DNA of 15,540 bases from Sphingomonas sp. (GTDB lineage Bacteria > Pseudomonadota > Alphaproteobacteria > Sphingomonadales > Sphingomonadaceae), in NCBI GenBank assembly GCA_013812805.1, contig JACCSV010000037.1:1-15540 (forward strand), in the 5' to 3' direction. This document shows, piece by piece, positions 1 through 6,974 of this stretch. The translations under genes were made by a program, and so were the position numbers. The notes under the pieces were generated by a model, which saw only the letters and a list, made by a program, of their open reading frames with translations, searched no databases and had not been told where the DNA came from. Numbering within the stretch: position 1 is the first letter of the stretch; each line of letters starts with the position of its first letter.

Positions 1-202
1 CCTCAAGGGCATCCTCGCCTACAGCGACGAGCCTCTGGTCTCGATCGACCTCAACCACAATCCCGCAAGCTCAACCGTCGACAGCCTGGAGACGGCGGTC
101 CTCGAAGGCCGGCTCGTGCGCGTCGTCAGCTGGTACGACAATGAATGGGGTTTCTCGAACCGGATGATCGACACCGCGGGGGCGATGGGTCGCCTTGGGT
201 GA
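1..202 (+). CDS. gap: Glyceraldehyde-3-phosphate dehydrogenase, C-terminal fragment
   Basis: Only the last 66 codons and the stop are present; the reading frame enters at base 2 and the gene begins outside the window. The enzyme oxidises glyceraldehyde 3-phosphate to 1,3-bisphosphoglycerate with NAD(P) in cytosolic glycolysis or gluconeogenesis. The visible part carries the family's C-terminal signature: SIDLNHNPASSTVDS followed by RVVSWYDNEWGFSNRMIDT, where the WYDNEWG block packs near the nicotinamide site. The catalytic Cys and His lie upstream and cannot be checked. It is followed in the same direction by pgk, the next glycolytic step, which supports the call. The 108 bases between the two genes are mostly an 80-bp palindromic repeat. 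Confidence 0.95.
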   Translation, partial: LKGILAYSDEPLVSIDLNHNPASSTVDSLETAVLEGRLVRVVSWYDNEWGFSNRMIDTAGAMGRLG

Positions 203-219
203 GGCGGAACACAACGTCC

Positions 220-299
220 CCGTTCGTCCCGAGCGAAGTCGAGGGGCGCCTCACAGGCGGCTGTGCCAGCGCACCTCGCCTGCGCTCGGTACGTACGGG
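220..299. repeat. 80-bp palindromic intergenic element, copy A
   Basis: This element lies between gap and pgk. Its left arm (from 220, CCGTTCGTCCCGAGCG) is an imperfect inverted repeat of its right arm (ending at 299), so the transcript could fold into a long hairpin. A second copy of exactly the same length and orientation occurs at 8835-8914 between nuoB and nuoC. The two copies share the left arm with one mismatch over 29 bases and an identical core, GGCTGTGCCAGCGCACCTCG. In copy A the right arm is more degenerate (CCTGCGCTCGGTACGTACGG). It resembles the REP-like palindromes scattered between genes in many sphingomonad genomes; that family assignment is an inference. Confidence 0.8.
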
Positions 300-310
300 A
301 CTTGGGCGGG

Positions 311-1516
311 GTGACTAGCTTCAAAACCCTTGACGACCTGCCAGAGGACCTGACCGGCAAGCGCGTGCTCGTCCGAGTCGACCTGAACGTGCCGATGGAA
401 GGCGCGTCGGTTGCCGACGACACTCGGCTTCGGGCGATGCTTCCGACCGTGCTCGACCTAAGCGACCGCGGCGCCATCGTGCTGCTGCTGTCGCACTTCG
501 GCCGGCCCAAGGGGCAGGTCCGGCCCGACATGTCGACCGCGCAGCTGGTGATGCCGATGTCGCGGCTGACAGGCCGCTCGGTCCGCTTCATCGAGGATTG
601 CCAGGGGCCGGAGGCGGAGCGGGCGCTGACGACGATGCTGCCGGGCAACATCGGCATCCTCGAGAACACCCGCTTCCACCTGGGCGAAGAAACCAACGAC
701 CCCGAGCTTGCCCGCGTCATCGCCGCGCTCGGCGATTTCTACGTCAACGACGCGTTTTCCGCCGCGCACCGAGCGCATGCGTCCACGGAAGGGGCCGCTC
801 ACCTGCTTCCGAGTTTTGCAGGCCGGGCAATGGAAGCGGAACTGAAGGCGCTGGAGCGTGCTCTCGGCAATCCCGAGCGGCCGTTGGCCGCGGTCGTCGG
901 CGGCGCTAAGGTTTCAGGCAAGCTCGCGGTGCTCGGCCACCTCGTCGGCAAGGTCGATCATCTGATTATCGGCGGCGGCATGGCCAATACCTTCCTCGCG
1001 GCCCGGGGGATCGATGTCGGAAAATCGCTGTGCGAGCATGAGCTTGGCGGCGAGGCGGAAAGCATCATGAGCCGCGCCGACGCCGGCGGCTGCACCATCC
1101 ACCTGCCGTACGACGTGGTGGTCGCCAAGGAGCTTGCGCCGCACCCGCCAAGCGTGCGCACCTGCAACGTGCACGAAGTCGCGCCCGACGAGATGATTCT
1201 GGACATCGGCCCGGCTGCCGTGGAGGCGCTGTCCGATGTGCTCAAGAATTGCCGCACACTGGTCTGGAACGGGCCGTTGGGCGCATTCGAGACGCCGCCG
1301 TTCGACGCCGCCACGGTGGCTTTGGCGCGCACCGCCGCGGCGTTGACCAAGGACGGCGGACTGGTTTCCGTCGCCGGCGGCGGCGACACGGTGGCTGCGC
1401 TCAACCACGCCGGCGTCGCCGACGAGTTCAGCTTCGTCTCCACCGCCGGCGGCGCGTTTCTCGAATGGATGGAAGGGCGCACGCTTCCGGGCGTCGCCGC
1501 ACTGCAGCAGCAATAG
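311..1516 (+). CDS. pgk: Phosphoglycerate kinase
   Basis: This 401-residue cytosolic kinase transfers the acyl phosphate of 1,3-bisphosphoglycerate to ADP, giving ATP and 3-phosphoglycerate. The length is normal for bacterial PGK. The N-terminal substrate-binding domain shows VRVDLNVP (residues 21-28, Asp24 and Asn26), SHFGRPKG (61-68) and LENTRFHLGEE (117-127). The nucleotide domain shows VVGGAKVSGK (195-204), GGGMANTFL (221-229), WNGPLGAFE (319-327) and AGGGDTVAA (355-363). The start chosen is GTG at 311, giving MTSFKTLDDLP after initiation. The in-frame ATG at 263 lies inside the palindromic repeat and would add 16 unrelated residues. A G-rich stretch precedes the GTG closely, so the ribosome site is not strong. 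The gene sits between gap and the aldolase gene, 8 bases upstream of the latter. Confidence 0.97.
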   Translation: MTSFKTLDDLPEDLTGKRVLVRVDLNVPMEGASVADDTRLRAMLPTVLDLSDRGAIVLLLSHFGRPKGQVRPDMSTAQLVMPMSRLTGRSVRFIEDCQGPEAERALTTMLPGNIGILENTRFHLGEETNDPELARVIAALGDFYVNDAFSAAHRAHASTEGAAHLLPSFAGRAMEAELKALERALGNPERPLAAVVGGAKVSGKLAVLGHLVGKVDHLIIGGGMANTFLAARGIDVGKSLCEHELGGEAESIMSRADAGGCTIHLPYDVVVAKELAPHPPSVRTCNVHEVAPDEMILDIGPAAVEALSDVLKNCRTLVWNGPLGAFETPPFDAATVALARTAAALTKDGGLVSVAGGGDTVAALNHAGVADEFSFVSTAGGAFLEWMEGRTLPGVAALQQQ

Positions 1517-1524
1517 GGAAAGCC

Positions 1525-2424
1525 ATGACTCAAGACGAAATGACCGCGAAGATCGAGGCTGGGGACGGCTTCATTGCCGCGCTGGACCAGTCGGGCGGAT
1601 CGACGCCGAAAGCGCTCAAGGGCTACGGCATCGACGAAGGCGCTTGGGCCGAGGACGAGGAGATGTTCGGCTTAATCCACCAGATGCGCGAGCGGATCAT
1701 CACTTCGCCCTGCTTTGGCGGCAGCAAGGTGATCGGCGCGATACTGTTCGAGCGGACCATGGGCGGCAGTGTCGACGGCAAGCCGACGCCGCAGGCGCTG
1801 ATCGATCTCGGCGTCGTACCGTTCATCAAGGTCGACAAGGGCGTCGAGGCGGAGGCCGACGGGGTTCAGATGATGAAGCCGATGCCCGAGCTTGACGGGC
1901 TGCTGCAGCGTGCCGGCCAGCTGGGCGTATTCGGCACCAAGGAGCGCTCGGTCATCAACTCGGCGAACGAGCAGGGCATCGCCGCCATCGTTGACCAGCA
2001 ATTCAACGTCGCCCGGCAAGTGCTGGCGCAAGGTCTGGTGCCGATCCTCGAGCCCGAAGTGAACATCAAGAGCCTCGATCGCGACGCCGCCGACGGAATC
2101 CTTCTTCGCGAGATTTTCGCTAACCTCGACGGCGTCCCCGAGGGGAAGCGGGTGATGCTCAAGCTGTCGATCCCGGCGCAGGCCGGCCTGTTCCAGCCGC
2201 TGATCGACCATCCCAAGGTGCTTCGCGTCGTCGCGCTCTCGGGCGGGTTCAGCCGCGAGGAAGCGTGCCGCGAGCTCACCAGGAACCCTGGAATGATCGC
2301 CAGCTTCTCCCGAGCGCTGCTCGCCGACCTTCGCCACTCGATGAGCGACGAGGAATTCGACCGCAGCCTGGGGACGGCGATCGACGAAATCTACGAGGCG
2401 TCGACGGCCAGGGTGCCGGCGTAA
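1525..2424 (+). CDS. Class I fructose-bisphosphate aldolase
   Basis: This 299-residue Schiff-base aldolase cleaves fructose 1,6-bisphosphate to dihydroxyacetone phosphate and glyceraldehyde 3-phosphate, and runs in reverse in gluconeogenesis. The sequence follows the compact bacterial class I family known from Staphylococcus Fda: GFIAALDQSGGSTPKAL (15-31), GAILFE (71-76), VVPFIKVDKG (97-106), GVQMMKP (113-119), PILEPEVNI (173-181), MLKLSIP (211-217), VVALSGG (235-241) and ASFSRALLADLR (259-270). Lys213 in MLKLSIP is the likely Schiff-base lysine by comparison with the family. No class II zinc motif is present. ATG at 1525 follows the pgk stop by 8 bases and is followed directly by the conserved N-terminus. 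The gene is part of the gap-pgk-fba-thiE run, so co-transcription is likely. Confidence 0.93.
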   Translation: MTQDEMTAKIEAGDGFIAALDQSGGSTPKALKGYGIDEGAWAEDEEMFGLIHQMRERIITSPCFGGSKVIGAILFERTMGGSVDGKPTPQALIDLGVVPFIKVDKGVEAEADGVQMMKPMPELDGLLQRAGQLGVFGTKERSVINSANEQGIAAIVDQQFNVARQVLAQGLVPILEPEVNIKSLDRDAADGILLREIFANLDGVPEGKRVMLKLSIPAQAGLFQPLIDHPKVLRVVALSGGFSREEACRELTRNPGMIASFSRALLADLRHSMSDEEFDRSLGTAIDEIYEASTARVPA

Positions 2425-2426
2425 AG

Positions 2427-3092
2427 GTGGACGAGGCCGAGTTCGATCCCGCCGCCTTCCCGCCGCCCGCGCGGACGGAGCCGTGCAAGCTCTACCTGAT
2501 CTCCCCGCAGGAGATCGGCGGCGGGTTTCCGGAGCGGCTGCGGGCGGCGGTCGAGGGGGGCCCGGTGGCTGCGTTCCAGTTGCGGGTGAAGGACGTTTCC
2601 GAGCACGAGTTGGCGCGGCTCGCCGAGCCCTTGCAGCGCATCTGCGGCGACAACGGCGTTAGTTTCATCGTCAACGACAGCATCGCACTGGCCAAGCGGC
2701 TTGGCGCCGACGGCGTGCACCTTGGCCAGCAGGATGGTGACATTCGCGAGGCGAGGGCCGCGCTCGGGCCGGCGGGCCAGATCGGCGTTACCTGCCACGA
2801 CAGTCGCCACCTGGCGATGGACGCGGGCGAGGCCGGCGCCGACTATGTCGCGTTCGGCGCATTTCATCCAACGACTACCAAGCCCAGCGATTACCGGCCC
2901 GACCCGGCGATCCTCAGCTGGTGGTCGGCGATTTTCGAGATTCCGTGCGTCGCGATCGGCGGGATCACGCCCGCCAACGCCAGGCCCCTGGTCGAAGCCG
3001 GCGCCGATTTCCTGGCGGTGTGCCAGGCCGTGTGGAGCGCCGACGACCCCGCCGCGGCGGTGGCGGCCTTTCGCGAGCCGCTTGCACCCTGA
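2427..3092 (+). CDS. thiE: Thiamine-phosphate synthase (ThiE-like)
   Basis: This cytosolic TIM-barrel enzyme of 221 residues joins hydroxymethylpyrimidine diphosphate to the thiazole phosphate to give thiamine phosphate. Visible family blocks are AFQLRVKD (49-56), VNDSIALAKRLGADGVHLGQ (82-101), IGVTCHD (119-125), GADYVAFGAFHPTTTK (137-152), VAIGGITPANA (175-185, phosphate loop) and GADFLAV (192-198). The start is taken as GTG at 2427, two bases after the aldolase stop; no ATG is available before the conserved region, and the ribosome site is weak, so translation is probably coupled. The N-terminal stretch FDPAAFPPPARTEPCKLYLI looks like the sphingomonad version of the protein. Some relatives in this family are only thiE-like, so enzyme activity is inferred. 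Confidence 0.9.
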   Translation: MDEAEFDPAAFPPPARTEPCKLYLISPQEIGGGFPERLRAAVEGGPVAAFQLRVKDVSEHELARLAEPLQRICGDNGVSFIVNDSIALAKRLGADGVHLGQQDGDIREARAALGPAGQIGVTCHDSRHLAMDAGEAGADYVAFGAFHPTTTKPSDYRPDPAILSWWSAIFEIPCVAIGGITPANARPLVEAGADFLAVCQAVWSADDPAAAVAAFREPLAP

Positions 3093-3141
3093 GCGGAACG
3101 TCCCGGCCGTCCTCGCCGTTGGCTCAATCGAGGAGTTAGCG

Positions 3142-3444
3142 ATGGCTGAAGACAAGAAGGACATGCCGGTGGACGGCAGCGGCACCAGCAGGGCGAAGCC
3201 CGACGAGAATGGCGAGATCGCGTCCCGCCGCGACGGCGACATGGCCGGTGGTGCGCCCAACCCGGGCGAATCCGGCGGAGGTCCCTACCCGAACCCCTAC
3301 AGCGGCAAGGACGGAAGCTCGGACGGGCCGGACAAGCGCATGGGCCACGGCGGGCAGGGCAAGCAGGGCTATTACGGGAAGGGCCAGCTCGGCGACAAGA
3401 AAGTCGGCGGCACTGGCAATGCGCCTTCCAAGGCGAATGATTAG
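3142..3444 (+). CDS. Small glycine-rich, probably disordered hypothetical protein
   Basis: This is a 100-residue protein with no recognised domain. It is rich in Gly, Lys, Asp, Ser and Pro, has no Cys, no membrane segment and no signal peptide, and reads as intrinsically disordered and hydrophilic. Two patches stand out: GGGPYPNPYSGKDGSS (residues 46-61) and a run of GHGGQGKQGYYGKGQLGD (69-86). An AGGAG ribosome site at 3131-3135 lies six bases before the ATG, a better site than those of its upstream neighbours, which supports a real gene. It follows thiE after 49 bases and converges on the HAD gene, with the two stop codons overlapping. A similar small protein seems familiar from sphingomonad genomes, but I know of no function; a desiccation- or stress-related role would be a guess. 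Confidence 0.75.
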   Translation: MAEDKKDMPVDGSGTSRAKPDENGEIASRRDGDMAGGAPNPGESGGGPYPNPYSGKDGSSDGPDKRMGHGGQGKQGYYGKGQLGDKKVGGTGNAPSKAND

Positions 3445-4097
3445 CGGTTGAGCGGGCTCGACTCGAAGTCGGCGAGAAGCGCCGCCACGTCGTCATAGAT
3501 GGCGACGGCACCGCTCAGCGCTTCGTCGGGGAAGCCGCCCGACCGCACCGCGACAGCATCTACGCCAGAAGAGCGCCCCGCCTCGATGTCGTAGGGCGTA
3601 TCGCCGACGACGATCGCTTCGGAAGGCTCAACCCCCGCTCGCTTGACTGCCGCTTCGAAGATGTCGGGGCAGGGCTTGCTGGCTTCGACATCATCGGCGC
3701 TGGTCGTCTCGTCGATGATGCCGTCAGCCTCGAGCGTCCGCAGATGAGCGTCCAGCTCCTCCTTTGAGGCCGATGAGGCGAGCATCACCTGCCGGCCGCT
3801 GTCGCGTACCCGGATCAGCAGATCGCGGGCGCCTGGGAAGGCCGTCACTTTCTCGATGTAGGTGCCGGTGAAGAGTTGCTTGTGGCTATCCCGCAGTTTC
3901 TCCTGCTCGTCCTCGCTCGCGTCGGGGAGAAGCGCCGGGATGTAATTGTCGCCGCCCTTGCCGATCTGCTCGTGAAGCACCGCGCGGTCGAACGCGTACC
4001 CGGCCTCCCGGAACACCTGGTCCCAGGCGGTGACGTGAAGCTCGTTGCTGTCGACGAGTGTCCCGTCGATGTCGAAGAGAATGGCCTTGATCCGCAT
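3441..4097 (-). CDS. HAD-superfamily phosphatase, phosphoglycolate-phosphatase/beta-phosphoglucomutase type
   Basis: This is a 218-residue soluble HAD hydrolase. All four catalytic motifs are visible: motif I FDIDGTLVDSN (8-18; Asp9 nucleophile, Asp11 acid/base), motif II LASSA (106-110; Ser108), motif III SKPCPDIF (140-147; Lys141) and motif IV VVGDTPYDIEAG (163-174; Asp166 and Asp170, Mg2+ binding). The segment between motifs I and II is a helical cap, so it belongs to subfamily I with a small-molecule phosphate substrate. The substrate cannot be read from sequence. ATG at 4097 is chosen because the DxD motif should lie near residue 10. Upstream in-frame starts would run into the oxygenase gene, which ends 38 bases away. 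The gene is last in a three-gene leftward cluster and overlaps the convergent gene by four bases. Confidence 0.92.
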   Translation of the reverse strand: MRIKAILFDIDGTLVDSNELHVTAWDQVFREAGYAFDRAVLHEQIGKGGDNYIPALLPDASEDEQEKLRDSHKQLFTGTYIEKVTAFPGARDLLIRVRDSGRQVMLASSASKEELDAHLRTLEADGIIDETTSADDVEASKPCPDIFEAAVKRAGVEPSEAIVVGDTPYDIEAGRSSGVDAVAVRSGGFPDEALSGAVAIYDDVAALLADFESSPLNR

Positions 4098-4135
4098 CGC
4101 CGCGCAACGGCTGGCGGCGCGCAATCGATCCGCAG

Positions 4136-4849
4136 TCAGACGAACGGCCGCTCGCGATACCATTTGGTGACGATATATTTGATCCCGTCCTCGACGGGCT
4201 GGCCCTCGTGGAGCGTCCACGGGTTGGGGCTTCCGTCCAGGGCCATGTTATTCCAGATGAGGATGCGGCCGAGTCTGGGCTCGACCGCCATGTCGAGGAA
4301 TTTGAACGCGGTGGCTCCGCCCGCTTCCGGCGCGTTGAGATAGATCATCGCAGTCCAAGTGCGCTGGCCGCCGTGGGACGCGTATTCCGCCCAGTACGGC
4401 TGGTCGACGTAGAAGAAGTCGGCATGCTCCTTGAAGCATTGCCCGACCGCATATTTCTGCCCCTGCAGCGGCTCGCCCCAGGAGCGGTCGATTCCCAGCA
4501 AATCGGCAATCCGTGTTTCGATCCGTGCCACAAGCGGGTTGTAGACATCGAGGTTGCAGCTCTGGCTGGTGCGCACACCTTCGTATTTCTCTTTCTCGTA
4601 CAGGGGTGAGGGATAGCAGCCCGCTTCGATCTTGTCGCGCAGCTGCCGGCACTCTTCGCCGTTCATAAAATCGTCCTGGATATAGAGCTGGATCGGCCGC
4701 TCACTGCTGGACGACAGCCGCCAGACGCGCGGGGTCGAATCCAGCCCGCCGCCGACCTTGGCGCTAACCGCCGCCCGCTCTTGCGAGCGTTGCTTCGCGA
4801 ACGGCACCGTCGGCGGGTCGTAATAGGGTGGCGGCTCGGTGTCGGACAT
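4136..4849 (-). CDS. Prolyl 4-hydroxylase-like 2-oxoglutarate/Fe(II) oxygenase
   Basis: This is a 237-residue soluble protein of the P4Hc-type 2OG-Fe(II) dioxygenase family. The double-stranded beta-helix iron site is visible: His142 and Asp144 in FKEHADFF, distal His214 in WTLHEG, and Lys224 in DGIKYIVTKWYRE, which should bind the 2-oxoglutarate carboxylate. The GGATAF block (177-182) is also typical. The first 45 residues are Pro/Arg-rich and look disordered. The start is ATG at 4849 (MSDTEPPP); a TTG 36 bases upstream is also in frame but less likely. Such enzymes hydroxylate proline or other residues in proteins or peptides; the target here is unknown. The gene follows the DUF72 gene after about 37 bases and precedes the HAD gene. 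Confidence 0.9.
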   Translation of the reverse strand: MSDTEPPPYYDPPTVPFAKQRSQERAAVSAKVGGGLDSTPRVWRLSSSSERPIQLYIQDDFMNGEECRQLRDKIEAGCYPSPLYEKEKYEGVRTSQSCNLDVYNPLVARIETRIADLLGIDRSWGEPLQGQKYAVGQCFKEHADFFYVDQPYWAEYASHGGQRTWTAMIYLNAPEAGGATAFKFLDMAVEPRLGRILIWNNMALDGSPNPWTLHEGQPVEDGIKYIVTKWYRERPFV

Positions 4850-4886
4850 CGCTTCGTTACTGCTTGAGATCGCGGCGATTGCCAAC

Positions 4887-5654
4887 TCAGCGCAGGATTT
4901 GGCCGACCATCGACCTTAGCGTCTGCGCGTCGTCGATGGCGTGGGCGTGAATGTCATTATTGAAATAGCACCAGACGCTGCGGCCGCCGCGGGCCTGGCC
5001 GGCGATCCAGTCGCTCCACGCCAGCAGCCGCTCGTCCGAATAGCGGCCCCAATATTTGCCCGCGCCGCCGTGGAAGCGGACGTAGGCGATCGGGCCGACG
5101 GCAATGCGCTCGCTGGTCGAACCGGCCATGTCGTGGATGCAGAACGAGGCGCCGTGGCGGTCGAGCAGGTCGAAAGTCTCGGACACGTACCAGCTCTTGT
5201 GGCGGAACTCGAAGACGTTGGTGACGTCGCCGGGCACCAGCCGCAGGAAGGTTTCGAGCCGCTCGAGGTTGAGCTGAAGGCTTGGCGGAAGCTGGTACAG
5301 CATCGGGCCCAGGCGATCGCCGAGGTGACGGGTCGCGGTCATCATCCGCTCCATCGGCTCCTCGCAATCCATCAGCTTCTTGGCCTGGATCAGAATGCGG
5401 TTGGCCTTGATCGCGTAGCAGAAGCCGGGAGGCGCCTGGTCGCGCCATTTCTCGAACGTGCTGGCCTTGGGCAAGCGATAGAAGCTGCTGTTGATTTCGA
5501 CCGTATCGAAATGTTCGGCGTAGAAGGCGAACCAGCGGGTTTGTGGCACGTCTCGTGGATAAAAAAGTTCGCGCCAATGCTTGTACTGCCAGCCGGAGCA
5601 GCCGATCCGCACTGGGCCCTGCCGGTCTTTCAAGGAAACAGTTCCCGGCTGCAT
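4887..5654 (-). CDS. DUF72 family protein (YecE-like)
   Basis: This soluble protein of 255 residues belongs to DUF72, a TIM-barrel family with no settled biochemical role. Diagnostic blocks are VRIGCSGWQYKHW (15-27), FYAEHFDTVEINSSFYRLP (43-61), FCYAIKANR (76-84), LGPMLYQLPPS (115-125), FEFRHKSWY (147-155), AYVRFHGGAGKYWGRYSD (190-207) and VWCYFNNDIHAHA (228-240). ATG at 5654 places the conserved core 14 residues in. An open frame continues upstream to 5768 but overlaps the divergent peptidase gene and encodes a Cys-rich, non-family sequence, so the longer start is unlikely. It is the first gene of the leftward cluster, and only 40 bases separate it from the divergent M23 gene, so any promoters between them are compressed or overlap coding sequence. 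Confidence 0.9.
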   Translation of the reverse strand: MQPGTVSLKDRQGPVRIGCSGWQYKHWRELFYPRDVPQTRWFAFYAEHFDTVEINSSFYRLPKASTFEKWRDQAPPGFCYAIKANRILIQAKKLMDCEEPMERMMTATRHLGDRLGPMLYQLPPSLQLNLERLETFLRLVPGDVTNVFEFRHKSWYVSETFDLLDRHGASFCIHDMAGSTSERIAVGPIAYVRFHGGAGKYWGRYSDERLLAWSDWIAGQARGGRSVWCYFNNDIHAHAIDDAQTLRSMVGQILR

Positions 5655-5694
5655 CGTTCCACCACAACAACATTGGCAAGGGACGGTTGCAGGG

Positions 5695-6360
5695 ATGGTT
5701 GGCTCGGACACTCCGCCGCCGAGGCGCTCCGGCAGGAAGCTGGCGATCATCTCGACCGCGATCGTCACCGCGATCCTGACCAGCGCTTTCTGGATTTTCG
5801 CCTACAACATCGTCACCGCGCCGGGCGGTCTCAAGCCGGCGGGTGAAGTCAGACGGGTCGATCCCGCCGGCGGGCCGGAGGTCGCGATCGCCGAAGGCTT
5901 GATCGTCGGCCCTGCCGGCCTTGCCGTCCCGGTGGCGGGTGTCAGGCAGGACCAATTGCTCGACACATTCACCCAGGCCCGGGCCGGCGGCGCGCGCGTC
6001 CACGACGCCATCGACATCATGGCCGCAGCCGGGACGCCGGTCGTCGCCGCTGCACCGGGAACCGTTGAAAAGATTTTCTTCAGCGACGGCGGCGGCGGGA
6101 AAACGGTTTATGTCCGCTCCAACGACGGCCGCTGGTCATATTATTATGCGCACCTTCAGGACTATGCCCGCGGGCTCAGCGAAGGGCAGCGGGTGCGGCG
6201 CGGCCAGGTCTTGGGCACCGTCGGCTCGACCGGCAACGCCAGCCCAGCTGGCCCGCACCTGCACTTCGCCATCAACCGCATGCAGCCCGGGCAGAAGTGG
6301 TACAACGGGACGCCGATCAATCCCTACCCGCTCCTTGCCGGGAAAAAGGTCAGCGGCTAA
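5695..6360 (+). CDS. Membrane-anchored M23-family metallopeptidase
   Basis: This protein of 221 residues has a short basic N-terminus, one membrane segment (about 17-39, LAIISTAIVTAILTSAFWIF) and a periplasmic LytM/M23 domain. Zinc-site residues are visible: His103 and Asp107 in RVHDAID, His153 in YYYAHLQ, and the HxH pair His188/His190 in GPHLHF. Active M23 enzymes cut peptide cross-links of peptidoglycan. The first motif is VHDAID rather than the usual HxGxD, but the HxxxD spacing is kept, so activity is plausible. The start is ATG at 5695, just after AGGG and a few bases downstream of AAGGGA; an earlier in-frame start at 5581 would read through the divergent DUF72 gene. The next gene is efp, 47 bases downstream, with no obvious terminator between them. 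Confidence 0.9.
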   Translation: MVGSDTPPPRRSGRKLAIISTAIVTAILTSAFWIFAYNIVTAPGGLKPAGEVRRVDPAGGPEVAIAEGLIVGPAGLAVPVAGVRQDQLLDTFTQARAGGARVHDAIDIMAAAGTPVVAAAPGTVEKIFFSDGGGGKTVYVRSNDGRWSYYYAHLQDYARGLSEGQRVRRGQVLGTVGSTGNASPAGPHLHFAINRMQPGQKWYNGTPINPYPLLAGKKVSG

Positions 6361-6407
6361 GGCCCGCGCGGCTCTTTCCCATCCCGTCAATCAGGCAGGC
6401 GATCGAC

Positions 6408-6971
6408 ATGAAGATCAGCGGCGTGGACATCCGTCCCGGCAATATCATCGAATATGAAGGCGGCATCTGGCGCGCGGTGAAAATCCAGCACACCCAGCCG
6501 GGAAAGGGCGGCGCCTACATGCAGGTCGAGATGAAGAACCTGATCGACGGGCGCAAGACCAACGTCCGCTTTCGTAGCGCCGAGACGGTCGAGCGCGTGC
6601 GGCTCGACACCAAGGACTTCCAATTTCTGTTCGCCGACGGCGCCATGCTGACCTTCATGGACAAGGACAATTACGAACAGATCAGCCTTCCGCGTGATCT
6701 GCTCGGCGACGCCGCGGCTTTCCTGCAGGACGGCATGGACGTGGTCATGGAGCTTTATGATGAGCGCCCGATCTCGGTCCAGCTGCCCGACACGATCGAA
6801 GCGACGATCGTCGAGGCGGACGCGGTGGTGAAGGGTCAGACCGCTTCGTCCAGCTTCAAGCCGGCAGTGCTCGACAATGGGGTGCGGGTTATGGTGCCGC
6901 CGCACATCGGAGCGGGCACGCGGATCGTCGTCGACGTCTACGACCGCACTTATGTGAGGCGGGCCGACTAG
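6408..6971 (+). CDS. efp: Translation elongation factor P
   Basis: This 187-residue factor, at the normal length, binds between the P and E sites of stalled ribosomes and promotes peptide bonds at polyproline stretches. It shows the N-terminal KOW-like domain (MKISGVDIRPGNIIEYEGGI), the loop HTQPGKGGAY whose Lys33 matches the residue modified in some bacteria, then the two OB domains, including the C-terminal block with GVRVMVPPHIGAGTRIVVDVYD. No EpmA or EpmB gene lies in the window, so the state of Lys33 is unknown. The ATG at 6408 gives the standard N-terminus. The inositol-phosphatase gene starts three bases after its stop, so the two are probably co-transcribed. Confidence 0.96.
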   Translation: MKISGVDIRPGNIIEYEGGIWRAVKIQHTQPGKGGAYMQVEMKNLIDGRKTNVRFRSAETVERVRLDTKDFQFLFADGAMLTFMDKDNYEQISLPRDLLGDAAAFLQDGMDVVMELYDERPISVQLPDTIEATIVEADAVVKGQTASSSFKPAVLDNGVRVMVPPHIGAGTRIVVDVYDRTYVRRAD

Positions 6972-6974
6972 TTC

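Noticed and set aside
263..310. ATG at 263 as the start of pgk
   Set aside because: The codons from 263 to about 299 lie in the palindromic repeat and encode residues foreign to PGK; GTG at 311 gives the expected N-terminus.
4850..4885. TTG at 4885 as the start of the 2OG oxygenase
   Set aside because: ATG at 4849 is available, the extra 12 residues are not characteristic, and the TTG would lie only one base from the upstream stop; it is not excluded by sequence alone.
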